Below are positions 50,562 through 59,418 of a stretch of DNA of 64,000 nt, in pieces. The notes below the pieces were generated by a model that made no database searches, was not told where the DNA came from, and saw only the letters and a list, made by a program, of their open reading frames with translations. This DNA is from Acidobacteriota bacterium (GTDB taxonomy: Bacteria; Acidobacteriota; Blastocatellia; Pyrinomonadales; Pyrinomonadaceae). Numbering within the stretch: position 1 is the stretch's first letter; every line of letters begins with the position of its first letter. A program made the translations under genes and the position numbers. The stretch lies in assembly GCA_023389035.1 (NCBI GenBank), contig JAEWFC010000024.1, positions 62,001 to 126,000 of the forward strand. The letters run 5' to 3'.

Positions 50562-52055
50562 TCAAGCCGGCTCCGGCTCAGCTGTCTTGCTTCCGGGACC
50601 GGCGAGCACCCTAATGATCAGCACGCCGAGCAGGCCGATAAATAGGACCTTGATCATATACGGAATGATCAATCCGTACGATCCTTCGTACGACACTGCG
50701 GTCAACAGCATAAAGAACATCGCGGCACGCCAGAACGAAAATGGGCGATTCTCGCGGAAGGCGGCAAATATGATGCGGAGGAAAATACCCAGAACCATCA
50801 TCCCGAAAAGAACTCCCCACGGCCCGAAGTTCCGTAGCAGATCGCCCATCGGCGTAAGGGTAAACGCATTTTCGGAGTAGTTAAAATACAGATCGCCGTA
50901 CTTTGACGCCTCGATCGTGACAGGTTTATCAGGCCAGATCACTCGCGGTATCAGAAAGGTGACGGTCTCATTCCAGATGTTGTTTGCCAAACCGTATGCC
51001 TCTTCGTGGGGAGCTAGTCGTTCATAATTTGAGACGACGACCGCCAGCGGACTGATCGAATCAAGACGGTCGGCCAATGCGCCAAAGCCGCGGCCCAGAT
51101 TCTCGCTCATATCCTGGGTCGAGATCGATACGAACGTCTCGCTGATCACGCCGGCATACTCGCTCATCTCCATCGCATCGTGCGTACCCTTGATTCCGCG
51201 AAATGTCGTGCCGTAGATCATCCCGACAAGAAGAGCTGCGACGATGATCACGCCGCCAGCAAAAGATTGCTTCAAACCTATCCTTTTACCTGAAAGAACA
51301 TAGGCGAAAGCTATCATTATAAAGATAGTTATCAGACTACCTCGATTGCCCTGGAATGCGGATCGGGTGAACGACGTCGCCAGCAATATAGCGAGGACAG
51401 CGTAATGCAGGACTGAGAATTTCTTAGACCGGAAGATGTAAAGCCAAAGCAAAAAGCTCGCTTCTAGCCAAAACAGCGATAGAAGGAAGATCAATCCGTC
51501 GAACTGGCCGATCACCTCGACCCTTTGGTATCCGAGAAATCCCCAGGCGAATCCGATGGCGGTATTGGCAAGGCCTAGAGCCAGCAGAAACAGAGCAGGC
51601 TTTGCGATCTGGTCCGAAGTCCAATTCCAATCGGGGCCGTAGTTCCCCAACACCGTCCCGATCTTACGACCTAGAGGCAGCAAGAATCCCGCCCACAATC
51701 CTGCAAATCCGAGCATTACATAGGCGAACGAAAGCGGCAGATTATACTGCTCATCCAGCACGTAGGCCAGATAGTACGGCTGAGAGATACCCAGAGCGAG
51801 GGTCATTCCGCCTATGAAAAACCCTGGAATAAAGAACGACCATGCAGCGAAGATAACAGGATGAAACGGGTCGAAGCTCTGCTTGTAAACTGAATATGCG
51901 ATAGGCATACCGAGCACGATCCCCGTCGCGATGCACCACGGCAGCAGGTAAAAATAACCGACCGTGTCTTCGAAATAGCCTGTCAGCCAGGCGAACGAGA
52001 CCAGCACGACGAGAAGAGCACCCCAGAGGACGCCCACGCCGTAGATCAGGTTCAT
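50562..52055 (-). CDS. Polytopic O-antigen polymerase-like protein (Wzy-type)
   Basis: About 497 residues with 11-13 hydrophobic segments (for example GVGVLWGALLVVLVSFAWL, FAWSFFIPGFFIGGMTLAL) and one larger periplasmic loop with SISTQDMSENLGRGFGALADR and NIWNETVTFLIPRVIWP. The order fits O-antigen polymerase or oligosaccharide repeat polymerases. Those proteins are poorly conserved, so assignment rests on topology and context. Start at MNLIYGVGV (52055) is most likely; the frame opens at 52124. Confidence 0.75.
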   Translation of the reverse strand: MNLIYGVGVLWGALLVVLVSFAWLTGYFEDTVGYFYLLPWCIATGIVLGMPIAYSVYKQSFDPFHPVIFAAWSFFIPGFFIGGMTLALGISQPYYLAYVLDEQYNLPLSFAYVMLGFAGLWAGFLLPLGRKIGTVLGNYGPDWNWTSDQIAKPALFLLALGLANTAIGFAWGFLGYQRVEVIGQFDGLIFLLSLFWLEASFLLWLYIFRSKKFSVLHYAVLAILLATSFTRSAFQGNRGSLITIFIMIAFAYVLSGKRIGLKQSFAGGVIIVAALLVGMIYGTTFRGIKGTHDAMEMSEYAGVISETFVSISTQDMSENLGRGFGALADRLDSISPLAVVVSNYERLAPHEEAYGLANNIWNETVTFLIPRVIWPDKPVTIEASKYGDLYFNYSENAFTLTPMGDLLRNFGPWGVLFGMMVLGIFLRIIFAAFRENRPFSFWRAAMFFMLLTAVSYEGSYGLIIPYMIKVLFIGLLGVLIIRVLAGPGSKTAEPEPA

Positions 52056-52231
52056 TCGGCCGTCGTCCGGAATCCCGGAAAAACCCGACTGTCGGCGCCC
52101 GATATGTGTAAAACCAGGTGTCATGTTTTGGCGGATCGCCGCAAATTATAATTCTACCAAAATTTAGTGAGCGGCGCCCTTGCTCATTCCGCCATTTTCA
52201 TCAACCAGCAAGGCTTAGCTATACTCTCCGA

Positions 52232-53890
52232 ATGGACCGATACCGGGAATTCGTCACGCCCGCACTAATTTTCATTTTGATCGTCGCGATCGCTATGAGC
52301 CCGGTCTGGCTTGTCACCCACTTCATAAATCAGGACGGAGTTGCTCACGCAAACAACGCTTGGATAATGCTTAAGCTGCTTGAGGGCGACCCGCTATACA
52401 TATCGCTGTACCAGTTCAACACGCTCGCATTGCCAAATTCAATAGTCCACTGGCTGCTCGTGGTGATGCTGCCGATCTTGTCGCCTTTCACTGCGACGAA
52501 GCTGGTCGTCACGATCATCTTCGCCTTGACAGTCTTAGCGGCAGGTTTTCTACGCTATCGGACACATGGCAACGATGGCCTCGTGACCGCAATGCTGATC
52601 GGTGCAGTGGTCAGCCTTAACTGGCTGTGGCTTGTAGGCTTTTACAATTTTTCTCTTGGCGTCGCGATCGTTGTTTTCGCGGTCGCTTTGTTCTCCGGAT
52701 GGACTGATGGCATCAGCTATCGGCGGATGATCGTCTTGAGCCTCCTATTGCTGCTTGCGTACTTTAGTCACCTGATCGCGGTTGCGACACTTGCCGGGGT
52801 GATCGGTGTGCTGTCTATCGGTTACGTCGTCCGCCGAGATATACCGAGCATTTTGAGGCTTGCGGCGGCATTTATTCCGCTCGTGCCGCTCGTTCTTGTC
52901 TTCCGCAGCGTATCGGCGTCGAGCGATATGGGCGTTTCGCCGACTTGGCGATCCTTGGAGAATGCATCCTCGGTTATGAACTGGATCACCCAGGTTCGTT
53001 TTGCTGACCCCTTCATTTTCATCAGCCGCAAGACATTTCCGTTCAGTGCGGACGAATCAGGTCTGTACGCGATATTTTCCCCGATCATCTGGATCGTCGC
53101 TGCAGTTTTGGTATTGATCGCGGGTTCGCTCATTGCGAAACGCGAAGAAAGTTCGACGTCCTTCCCTGCTGTCGCAAAAGCGTTCGTCCTTGTCTTCATA
53201 CTACTGATAGGTTTCGCGGCGTTTGGCCCGGACGATTTCGGCTCGGAGCACGGTGGTGTTCTCAGGCAGCGGCTTACGATCTTCGCCTTTCTCTTTTTCA
53301 TTCCGGTATTTCATCTGGGGGCGAACAGATGGTTCGAACGGGCGGCCCAACTGGCTCTCATCATCGCGGTCGGATTTCAAACGTTGGCATTGTGGGACTA
53401 CGCCCGCTTCTCTGACCGCATCGGAGCGGAATATGCCGCCGCGGCGCGATCGCTGCCGAACGACGGAGGTATCGCACAGATCACGGTCGTCACTGAGGCC
53501 AAGCGCTTCTATGCCCAACCGACTACGATGGTCAACAATTTCAGCGGAATTGGACGAAATCTTCTCGTGTGGGATAATTACGAACTTGGCCATTACCTCT
53601 TCCCTGTGATCATGCGACGCGCGGAAGATAAGGAATTCATTTACGACCTGACACGAAATAGTGCTCTTCGTAAAGACATTCCCGGAGACGGCGTCGCCGA
53701 AAAGATCGCGGCTTTGGACACGGTACTGGCTAATGACGGCGGCAGGATCACGACGTTGATGGTCTGGGGAAATGATCCTGATCTTGAAACGGTGATCGGC
53801 AGATATTTCGTGGCGGAACCGACGCACCGGACTGCGAATTTCCGTATCTTTAGGCGGGCGACGAACTCTTATGGACCTGGTGGCCAATGA
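52232..53890 (+). CDS. Polytopic membrane protein, possibly a GT-C glycosyltransferase
   Basis: 552 residues from MDRYREFVTPALIFILIV. About eleven transmembrane segments, with an early short acidic-polar loop (HFINQDGVAHANNAWIMLK) that resembles the Asp site of GT-C enzymes, and a soluble C-terminal part of about 170 residues (from ARFSDRIGAEYAAAARSL). The family is not recognised firmly; lipid-linked-sugar transferase is inferred from topology and the GT2 gene next to it. TATACT lies 7 bases before the ATG, so the transcript may be leaderless. Overlaps the next gene by 20 bases. Confidence 0.7.
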   Translation: MDRYREFVTPALIFILIVAIAMSPVWLVTHFINQDGVAHANNAWIMLKLLEGDPLYISLYQFNTLALPNSIVHWLLVVMLPILSPFTATKLVVTIIFALTVLAAGFLRYRTHGNDGLVTAMLIGAVVSLNWLWLVGFYNFSLGVAIVVFAVALFSGWTDGISYRRMIVLSLLLLLAYFSHLIAVATLAGVIGVLSIGYVVRRDIPSILRLAAAFIPLVPLVLVFRSVSASSDMGVSPTWRSLENASSVMNWITQVRFADPFIFISRKTFPFSADESGLYAIFSPIIWIVAAVLVLIAGSLIAKREESSTSFPAVAKAFVLVFILLIGFAAFGPDDFGSEHGGVLRQRLTIFAFLFFIPVFHLGANRWFERAAQLALIIAVGFQTLALWDYARFSDRIGAEYAAAARSLPNDGGIAQITVVTEAKRFYAQPTTMVNNFSGIGRNLLVWDNYELGHYLFPVIMRRAEDKEFIYDLTRNSALRKDIPGDGVAEKIAALDTVLANDGGRITTLMVWGNDPDLETVIGRYFVAEPTHRTANFRIFRRATNSYGPGGQ

Positions 53891-54674
53891 AACAACAGAC
53901 CGCTGTTTATCGGTGGTGATGCCCGTTTATAACGAAGAAAAGACTCTTCGCCGGGTGGTTGAAAAGGTCTTGCAGCTTTCCATCCTGCACGAGATCGTCA
54001 TCGTTGACGACTGCTCGACCGACAACACACGATCGATAATCGAATCGTTAGCAGGCGAAAGCCCGCGTATCAAGCCGATCTATCAGGACCGCAATCAGGG
54101 CAAGACAGCCGCACTTCGGAGCGGATTTGCGGCAACTACCGGCGACATCGTGATCGTCCAGGACGCCGATCTTGAGTACGATCCGACCGAGATCCCTGAG
54201 GTCGTCTACCCGATCCTCGGCGGTTTCGCCGATGTGGTTTACGGCTCGCGGTTTATGATCAAGCGTGCCGCTCGCGTTCTCTACTTTTATCATTACCTGG
54301 CGAACAAAGGGCTGACATTTATGTCGAACGCCCTCACCAATCTCAACATCACTGATGTCGAGACATGCTACAAGGCGTTCCGCGGCGACATCATTCGTAA
54401 CATGGTGATCAAGTCGTCGGGCTTTGGTTTCGAGATCGAGGTGACCGCAAAGATCGCAAAGCTGAAATGTGCGCTCTACGAGGTGCCGATCAGCTATTAC
54501 GGACGCACCTACGAAGAGGGCAAAAAGATCACTTACTTCGATGGGCTGGCCGCGTTCTATTACATAATTCGCTATAACCTTTTCTGCAGCCGCAAGGCTT
54601 CATTTACCGCATTGCCGGATTTTTCTCCCAAACCTCTGCCGGCGATCGGTTCTGAATTTAATGAAGGAAACTGA
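53871..54674 (+). CDS. Family 2 glycosyltransferase, dolichol-phosphate-mannosyltransferase-like
   Basis: 267 residues, GT-A fold, membrane-associated. SVVMPVYNEEKTLRRVVEKV, IVDDCSTDNTRSII, the DXD motif in VQDADLEYDP, and VYGSRFM followed by TDVETCYKAFR, as in DPM1-like enzymes that make polyprenyl-phosphate sugars. No C-terminal membrane helices are clear. Neighbours suggest it supplies a lipid-linked sugar to the GT-C-like protein. Overlaps the following methyltransferase by 14 bases. Confidence 0.88.
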   Translation: MDLVANETTDRCLSVVMPVYNEEKTLRRVVEKVLQLSILHEIVIVDDCSTDNTRSIIESLAGESPRIKPIYQDRNQGKTAALRSGFAATTGDIVIVQDADLEYDPTEIPEVVYPILGGFADVVYGSRFMIKRAARVLYFYHYLANKGLTFMSNALTNLNITDVETCYKAFRGDIIRNMVIKSSGFGFEIEVTAKIAKLKCALYEVPISYYGRTYEEGKKITYFDGLAAFYYIIRYNLFCSRKASFTALPDFSPKPLPAIGSEFNEGN

Positions 54675-55374
54675 GGTCGAATACGTCGGCCACGACCTCG
54701 AATCGATGGATCAGGCGGTGAACTACCACGCCTGGATCCTCGACCTTTTTCGCCCGTATCTTGGACGCCACATCGTCGAGGTAGGTGCCGGTACGGGATC
54801 TTTCTCACGAATGCTCTACGGCTGCGAACCGGAACGGCTGGATCTGGTCGAACCGTCGGCAATGTTCGACAAGCTCTCTGATTCAATGGGCAGCGAGCCG
54901 AACGTTCGCCTTTTTCATGGCACTTTCCCGACCGTCGCCGGCGATGTTATCGGCGAACCGAAACCGGATACGTTTGTGTACATCAACGTCCTGGAACACA
55001 TCGAGGACGATGTTGCCGAGCTAAAGCTCGTACACCGTTCGTTGAGCAGCGGCGGCCGCATCTGCATCTTTGTCCCCGCGGTTCCCTTTCTACTCAGCGA
55101 CTTTGATCGGCAGATCGGACATTTCCGCCGCTACTCGCGAAACGAACTCATCACAAAGTGCGAGGCCGCCGGATTTCGCATAAATTTCGTTCGCGGCTTT
55201 GACTTCCCCGGCATCCTGCCCTGGCTCGTCAAATACCGAATTCTCCGTTCGCTAACGATCGGAAACGGCGCCGTAAAACTTTACGACCGAGCACTAGTCC
55301 CGCTCATCCGTCCGTTCGAAAATCTCCTGAAACCACCCATCGGCAAAAACCTCGTCCTGGTCGCCGAGGCCTAA
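54661..55374 (+). CDS. Class I SAM-dependent methyltransferase
   Basis: 237 residues with AdoMet motif VEVGAGTGSFSRMLY, followed by RLDLVEPSAMFDKL, FVYINVLEHIEDDVAELK and RICIFVPAVPFLLS, FRRYSRNEL. A UbiE/Coq5-like fold. The target is probably a sugar or a lipid-linked sugar in the cluster; this is inference. Last gene of a three-gene plus-strand run. Confidence 0.88.
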   Translation: MKETEVEYVGHDLESMDQAVNYHAWILDLFRPYLGRHIVEVGAGTGSFSRMLYGCEPERLDLVEPSAMFDKLSDSMGSEPNVRLFHGTFPTVAGDVIGEPKPDTFVYINVLEHIEDDVAELKLVHRSLSSGGRICIFVPAVPFLLSDFDRQIGHFRRYSRNELITKCEAAGFRINFVRGFDFPGILPWLVKYRILRSLTIGNGAVKLYDRALVPLIRPFENLLKPPIGKNLVLVAEA

Positions 55375-55384
55375 TTGGCTGAAG

Positions 55385-55419
55385 CCCGCGCATGCGCAAG
55401 GCCCTTGCTCACGCGCGGG
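55385..55419. terminator. GC-rich hairpin after the methyltransferase gene
   Basis: CCCGCGCATGCGCAAGG pairs imperfectly with CCCTTGCTCACGCGCGGG. It starts ten bases after the methyltransferase stop and may stop or stabilise that transcript; no T run follows, so it is not a standard intrinsic terminator. Confidence 0.4.
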
Positions 55420-55433
55420 ATTCTGCATTTCCC

Positions 55434-55458
55434 CTTTGCGAACTTCGCGTCTTTGCGT
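55434..55458. repeat. CGCAAAG-type repeat, relic
   Basis: CTTTGCGAACTTCGCGTCTTTGCGT resembles the right arm of the elements at 13491-13576 and 14113-14200. Confidence 0.55.
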
Positions 55459-55589
55459 GAGACGGCTCCGACCTTTCATATCATGCAAATCGCGCATATC
55501 GCGCAAAACGCCATCGGAATCGCACTACAAACAATTCATAATCTACCGGGACCGATACATCAGCCAGATCTTTGATAACTCGATAGCGG

Positions 55590-55660
55590 CACCAAAGTGC
55601 GTCACCAAGTGTAGTCACCAAAAATGCGGCACCAAGTGTGGTCACCAAATGCGTCACCAC
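55590..55660. repeat. Six-copy array with 13-base period (CACCAA)
   Basis: CACCAA or CACCAC starts at 55590, 55603, 55616, 55630, 55643 and 55655 (spacing 13, 13, 14, 13, 12). Between them alternate NGTGCGT, GTGTAGT, AAATGCGG, GTGTGGT and ATGCGT. Confidence 0.75.
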
Positions 55661-55776
55661 TCGAACGGCATTTTCGCCCGTTCGGAACACCACGCGATCA
55701 CAAACGCATTCTTCGACTGCAGTTTGAAACGGTATTTGGCACGCTTTGCCGAAAAATCGCCAAAAACGCCGATGCT

Positions 55777-55965
55777 TGTTCCGCACTGTTCCGCTCGCGC
55801 GCGCACGCAGCGGAACAAAAATTGGCAAAAAGCCTATTTTTGTCCCACGGTGTCCCAGCTGAACGCGTTCACGCTGGGACAAACATCGCGGTTTTTAAGG
55901 AAAAGGTGCGAAAAAGCCTATTTTTGTTCCACTCTGTCCCACTTGCGCACGCGCAAATTGGAACA
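55777..55965. repeat. Three 41-base palindromic units
   Basis: Units at 55777-55817, 55841-55881 and 55925-55965, each 41 bases and each with TGTTCC or TGTCCC at the left and GGAACA or GGGACA at the right, forming hairpins. AAAAAGCCTATTTT precedes units 2 and 3, and AAACATCGCG follows them. Confidence 0.75.
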
Positions 55966-55982
55966 AACATCGCGTTTTGAGC

Positions 55983-56651
55983 TTAGGTGAGCTTACAGAC
56001 CGCGATCACGCCGTCTGCGAGCTGAGGCGAGATCTTGACCGCTATGTCGTTTATCAGGTTGTAAATACGTCGGCTGTGAGGTCGATGTTCATCGCCGAGG
56101 TCGTAGAACATGAACTCCTCGACGGCAAAATCGTGGCGTTCCAAAAGGAGCTTGAGGGTTGAATATGAATAGTAGGCAACGTGGTCGGGATGAACAGGTT
56201 CGTTAGCACCACCTTTGCCACGAAGCCCGTAAACAGCGAACCGCAATGCGCAATATGCATTTATCGTGGTGATCACGAGGCGGGTTTGGGCATTCATAAA
56301 TCGCTTGATGCCGTCCAGGAAAAGGCCCGGATTATTGAGATGCTCGATCATTTCGCCGGCAACGATCACGTCGAATGTGTCAGTGCAGTCGACCTCTTCG
56401 AGTTTTTCGAGGTCGGCCTTAAAGAGGTTCGTCGAGCCGTGGCGGGCCAGAATATCGAGCCCGGCCTGATCGTAGTCAAAGCCCGTGACCTCTGTAGCGA
56501 TCTTTTCGAGCTCAAAATGCAGCAGCATATTCTTCTCGATCGCGTCCTCGGTATACGGGTAATTTGTGCAGCCGAGATGGAGCACACGCTTTCCGCGGCA
56601 TGCGTCACGGATAAAGTCGAGCCTTTGAACAAGTTTGAAGTCAGATGCCAT
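55983..56651 (-). CDS. Class I SAM-dependent methyltransferase
   Basis: 222 residues from MASDFKLVQRLDF. Motif I is VLHLGCTNYPYTEDA, then VTGFDYDQAGLDIL, FDVIVAGEMIEHLNNPGLFLDGI and TTINAYCALRFAVYGLRG. Resembles Methyltransf_11/23 enzymes found in glycan clusters. A GTG start at 56657 (MNMASDF) would overlap the flippase stop by four bases and cannot be excluded. Last gene of the minus-strand run starting at Wza. Target unknown. Confidence 0.87.
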   Translation of the reverse strand: MASDFKLVQRLDFIRDACRGKRVLHLGCTNYPYTEDAIEKNMLLHFELEKIATEVTGFDYDQAGLDILARHGSTNLFKADLEKLEEVDCTDTFDVIVAGEMIEHLNNPGLFLDGIKRFMNAQTRLVITTINAYCALRFAVYGLRGKGGANEPVHPDHVAYYSYSTLKLLLERHDFAVEEFMFYDLGDEHRPHSRRIYNLINDIAVKISPQLADGVIAVCKLT

Positions 56652-56653
56652 AT

Positions 56654-58180
56654 TCACTTGATCCCGAAACCTGTGAAGCGACGAAAGTACGATCGCACGG
56701 TCTCAATTTCATCTTCGGCGAAGTAACCGGAAAGATAAAGTGCCGCAGCATATACCGCAATGCCCCCAGCGACCGCGCCGATCAGGCCGACCCAGTTGGC
56801 CGGCAGCACAAACAATACGGCGAGTTGCACCGCGGCCATCAAAAGCGAACCAAATGCGACGCGGGAAAGCAGCTTCAGCCAATGACCCACCATTACGCCG
56901 CCGAGGAATCTGCGTTCGATGAAGACGATAACAGGCATGGTTGCGATCGCCGCGACGAGCCGCGAAAGAGCGATGCCTTCAAGCCCGTACGCAGAGCCGA
57001 CGATGAGCATCAGACCGCCGCCGAGGGTCATCCAGATGAACGTCACCGTCACATTAATACCCGGCGAACGAAAGGCCTCTGCGATATTCCAGACTACGAC
57101 TATCGAAGCGATGAGGCCAAAGGTTGTTACATGGATAACCAGCAAGCTGTACGATCGCTCGCCAAAATCGGGCCCGACCCACAAGGAAAGGAAAAGTTCG
57201 CCGGTGACTATCAGGGTGGCAATGATCGCAACGATGACCGCGACGACGATGCGGTTAGCCTTTTGATAAAGTGCGACCAATGCGTCCTGGTCGGCAAGCA
57301 ATTCGTTGAGGCGCGGAAACAGGACTTGAGCAAAGCTGGTGACAAGCCCATGAAGGTAGATCCCGAGCAGCATCGGCACGAAATAAAACGTCAGGGCCTC
57401 GGACCCGAACTTTCGCACGACCCATGTACGTTCAAAGATGAAGAAAACATTAGCGAATATCTGATAAAGAATAATGCTGGACCCGTACCGCAAGACCGCT
57501 GTGAGCATCTCGGGGCCTATCCGCAATGTCGGGCGAAAATCGGGCAGCGCGTTCGCGGCGGTTACGAAGAACAGTGTTCCGGTCGTCAAAACGGAAAAGA
57601 GGTTCCATCCGATCAGTACCGGAATACCATAACCTGCGATCGCAAGCATGATGTTTCCGCCGCTGAGCATTACAGCACCGAGATTGGTCAGGATCAGATA
57701 TGTTCCAAATTTATGAACTCCCTGGAGCGTATTTTGAAAGACCTGACTGATCATCACCATCAGACCGGTAACGCTGGCGATGTAAAGCCCGGTCTCAGCG
57801 GCGGCCCTGGAAGTTTCAGGAAGCAGAAGCACTTCCCTGACGAGATATGGAGTAAGCAAGGCAAGGGCAACGGCGCCTGCGGCACCAACCAATATGCTGA
57901 AGATAAGCGTTGCAGAGACAGCCTGCGAGATCTTTTCGCGGTCTCCCGTGGCGGTAAATTCAGAGACGTATTTCGAGGCCACACGCCCGATACCGAACGT
58001 GAACGAATAACTCAGGAACCCGAGTATGATCGCGTAAACCCCGTATATTTCGTGGCCAAGGCCGCGAACAAGAACCGGTGTAGAAACAAACCCAAGCACG
58101 ATCGGAAGAAACCAGGAGAGCACGCCCATCACCGAATTGGCGTACATGCTCCGTCGTTTCTTGTTTCCGTGCTCAGTCAT
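56654..58180 (-). CDS. Wzx-like polysaccharide flippase (MOP superfamily)
   Basis: 508 residues, about 14 transmembrane helices (GVLSWFLPIVLGFVSTPVLV, YGVYAIILGFLSYSFTFGIGRVASKYVSEF and so on), typical of RfbX/Wzx exporters that flip lipid-linked repeat units. The conserved N-terminal block with GxxxYGxxA and the second-half VGPDFGERSYSLLVIHV are in place. Its 5' end overlaps the next glycosyltransferase stop by 8 bases. Confidence 0.9.
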   Translation of the reverse strand: MTEHGNKKRRSMYANSVMGVLSWFLPIVLGFVSTPVLVRGLGHEIYGVYAIILGFLSYSFTFGIGRVASKYVSEFTATGDREKISQAVSATLIFSILVGAAGAVALALLTPYLVREVLLLPETSRAAAETGLYIASVTGLMVMISQVFQNTLQGVHKFGTYLILTNLGAVMLSGGNIMLAIAGYGIPVLIGWNLFSVLTTGTLFFVTAANALPDFRPTLRIGPEMLTAVLRYGSSIILYQIFANVFFIFERTWVVRKFGSEALTFYFVPMLLGIYLHGLVTSFAQVLFPRLNELLADQDALVALYQKANRIVVAVIVAIIATLIVTGELFLSLWVGPDFGERSYSLLVIHVTTFGLIASIVVVWNIAEAFRSPGINVTVTFIWMTLGGGLMLIVGSAYGLEGIALSRLVAAIATMPVIVFIERRFLGGVMVGHWLKLLSRVAFGSLLMAAVQLAVLFVLPANWVGLIGAVAGGIAVYAAALYLSGYFAEDEIETVRSYFRRFTGFGIK

Positions 58181-59393
58181 CGAAGCAAGCTCGATAAGAT
58201 GCGAGAACCTCGGCTGCCGCTACTCGCTCGTCAAAATTCTCGAGAACGTGTTCCCTGCCGGCCGAAGCCAATGATTTTCGCAGTTCAGGTTCAGCGGCGA
58301 GGCGATGGATCGCGGTGTACAACGATCCACCGTCACCCGGCTCGATCAGCAGACCAGTTTTGCCGTCAATAATGGCTTCCGGTATAGCAAACACATTCGT
58401 CGAAATGCTAGGCAGACCGATGGCCATCGCCTCGAGCAATGCTATCGGAAGGCCCTCAATGAAACTGGACAAAGCGAATGCATCAGCTATGTTGAAAAAT
58501 TGGAGCACGCCCAACCGATCCTTCGCGATCTCGGGTGAAACGAAAAAACGAAATCGATCGCCGAGACCGTACCCCTTGATCCGTTGCATTGCTTCGGCAT
58601 CTGGCGGCTGCGGCATTAGCCAAACGAACATAAGGCTTTCATCACCGCGAGCCGCCGCTTGTTTCGCGGCGTCGAGAAATACCCATCGGCCCTTACGATC
58701 GACGAACTGGCCGACGCACAAGACAATGAACTTGTCTTCCGGTAGTGAGTATTGGTTACGAAGATGCTGTTGATCGGCTTTACGAGCCTGCTCGATCTCT
58801 TCGGGGTTAACGCTTGTATATGTGACCTTGATGCGATCGTGGAATTCATCAGTAAACCAACCGCGAAAACGATCTTTGCAATCGCGATTAGAGGCGAAAA
58901 CGTGTACACCTTTAAGCCTTGAAACGAACCGCAGCCGGCGTTTCCAGATAAGCTGTCTCGCTTTCCCGCCGCCGGTAAGAAAGTTGTGGAGAGTTATGAA
59001 GATGTTCGCTCCTCGCCGATCAAGAAGCGCTAGCAGAAGCCACGACTGCCAAGGAGCGATCTCGATATGGAGGATGTTGTTACGAAGATCGATCGATGAA
59101 AGCCGACGATATATCTCACGCTCGCTGCGGATCCTTGAACGCTGTCGAGCGAGCTTTTCCGCGAACGTAACGGCGGGTGCGTTTTCCAGAGCATGTTCGA
59201 GAAACTCATACGGCACGCCGACTTTTTCAAGAAATCCGAGCAGTTCCGAAGACGAACCACGGGGTAGAAGTACCAGCATATCCCAATCGGGTTTTGCCAG
59301 TTTCATTACGGCAAGAAGATAGATCTGTGCTCCGCCCCAATTGAGATAGTTCCAGACAAAGTAGATCGTCCGCCGTTTTCTCGATGCGTTCAT
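58173..59393 (-). CDS. Group 4 glycosyltransferase
   Basis: 406 residues, GT-B. N-terminal YFVWNYLNWGGAQIYLLAVMKLA with the donor loop GGAQ; C-domain FIVLCVGQFVDRKGRWVFLDAA and IADAFALSSFIEGLPIALLEAMAIGLPSISTNVFAIPE. Donor and linkage unknown. Follows a GT2 gene by 25 bases on the same strand. Confidence 0.9.
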   Translation of the reverse strand: MNASRKRRTIYFVWNYLNWGGAQIYLLAVMKLAKPDWDMLVLLPRGSSSELLGFLEKVGVPYEFLEHALENAPAVTFAEKLARQRSRIRSEREIYRRLSSIDLRNNILHIEIAPWQSWLLLALLDRRGANIFITLHNFLTGGGKARQLIWKRRLRFVSRLKGVHVFASNRDCKDRFRGWFTDEFHDRIKVTYTSVNPEEIEQARKADQQHLRNQYSLPEDKFIVLCVGQFVDRKGRWVFLDAAKQAAARGDESLMFVWLMPQPPDAEAMQRIKGYGLGDRFRFFVSPEIAKDRLGVLQFFNIADAFALSSFIEGLPIALLEAMAIGLPSISTNVFAIPEAIIDGKTGLLIEPGDGGSLYTAIHRLAAEPELRKSLASAGREHVLENFDERVAAAEVLASYRACFDD

Positions 59394-59418
59394 GGTCAGA
59401 TGGATTTATTGACGGAGA

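Larger units (their letters stand above)
55375..55982. other. Repeat-rich non-coding region splitting the polysaccharide cluster
   Basis: About 600 bases between convergent genes. It holds a long hairpin (55385-55419), a relic of the CGCAAAG repeat (55434-55458), a 13-base-period array (55590-55660) and three 41-base palindromic units (55777-55965). No credible gene. Confidence 0.8.

Noticed and set aside
55590..55660. CRISPR-like repeats
   Set aside because: A 13-base period with no spacers does not fit CRISPR.
55735..55750. Possible second sigma-54 promoter (TGGCACGCTTTGC)
   Set aside because: The GG to GC distance is two bases too short for a -24/-12 promoter and it points at no gene.
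56645..58372. 575-codon plus-strand open frame opposite the flippase gene
   Set aside because: Its product is low-complexity charged text, the mirror of a membrane-protein gene; the opposite strand encodes a clear Wzx-like protein.
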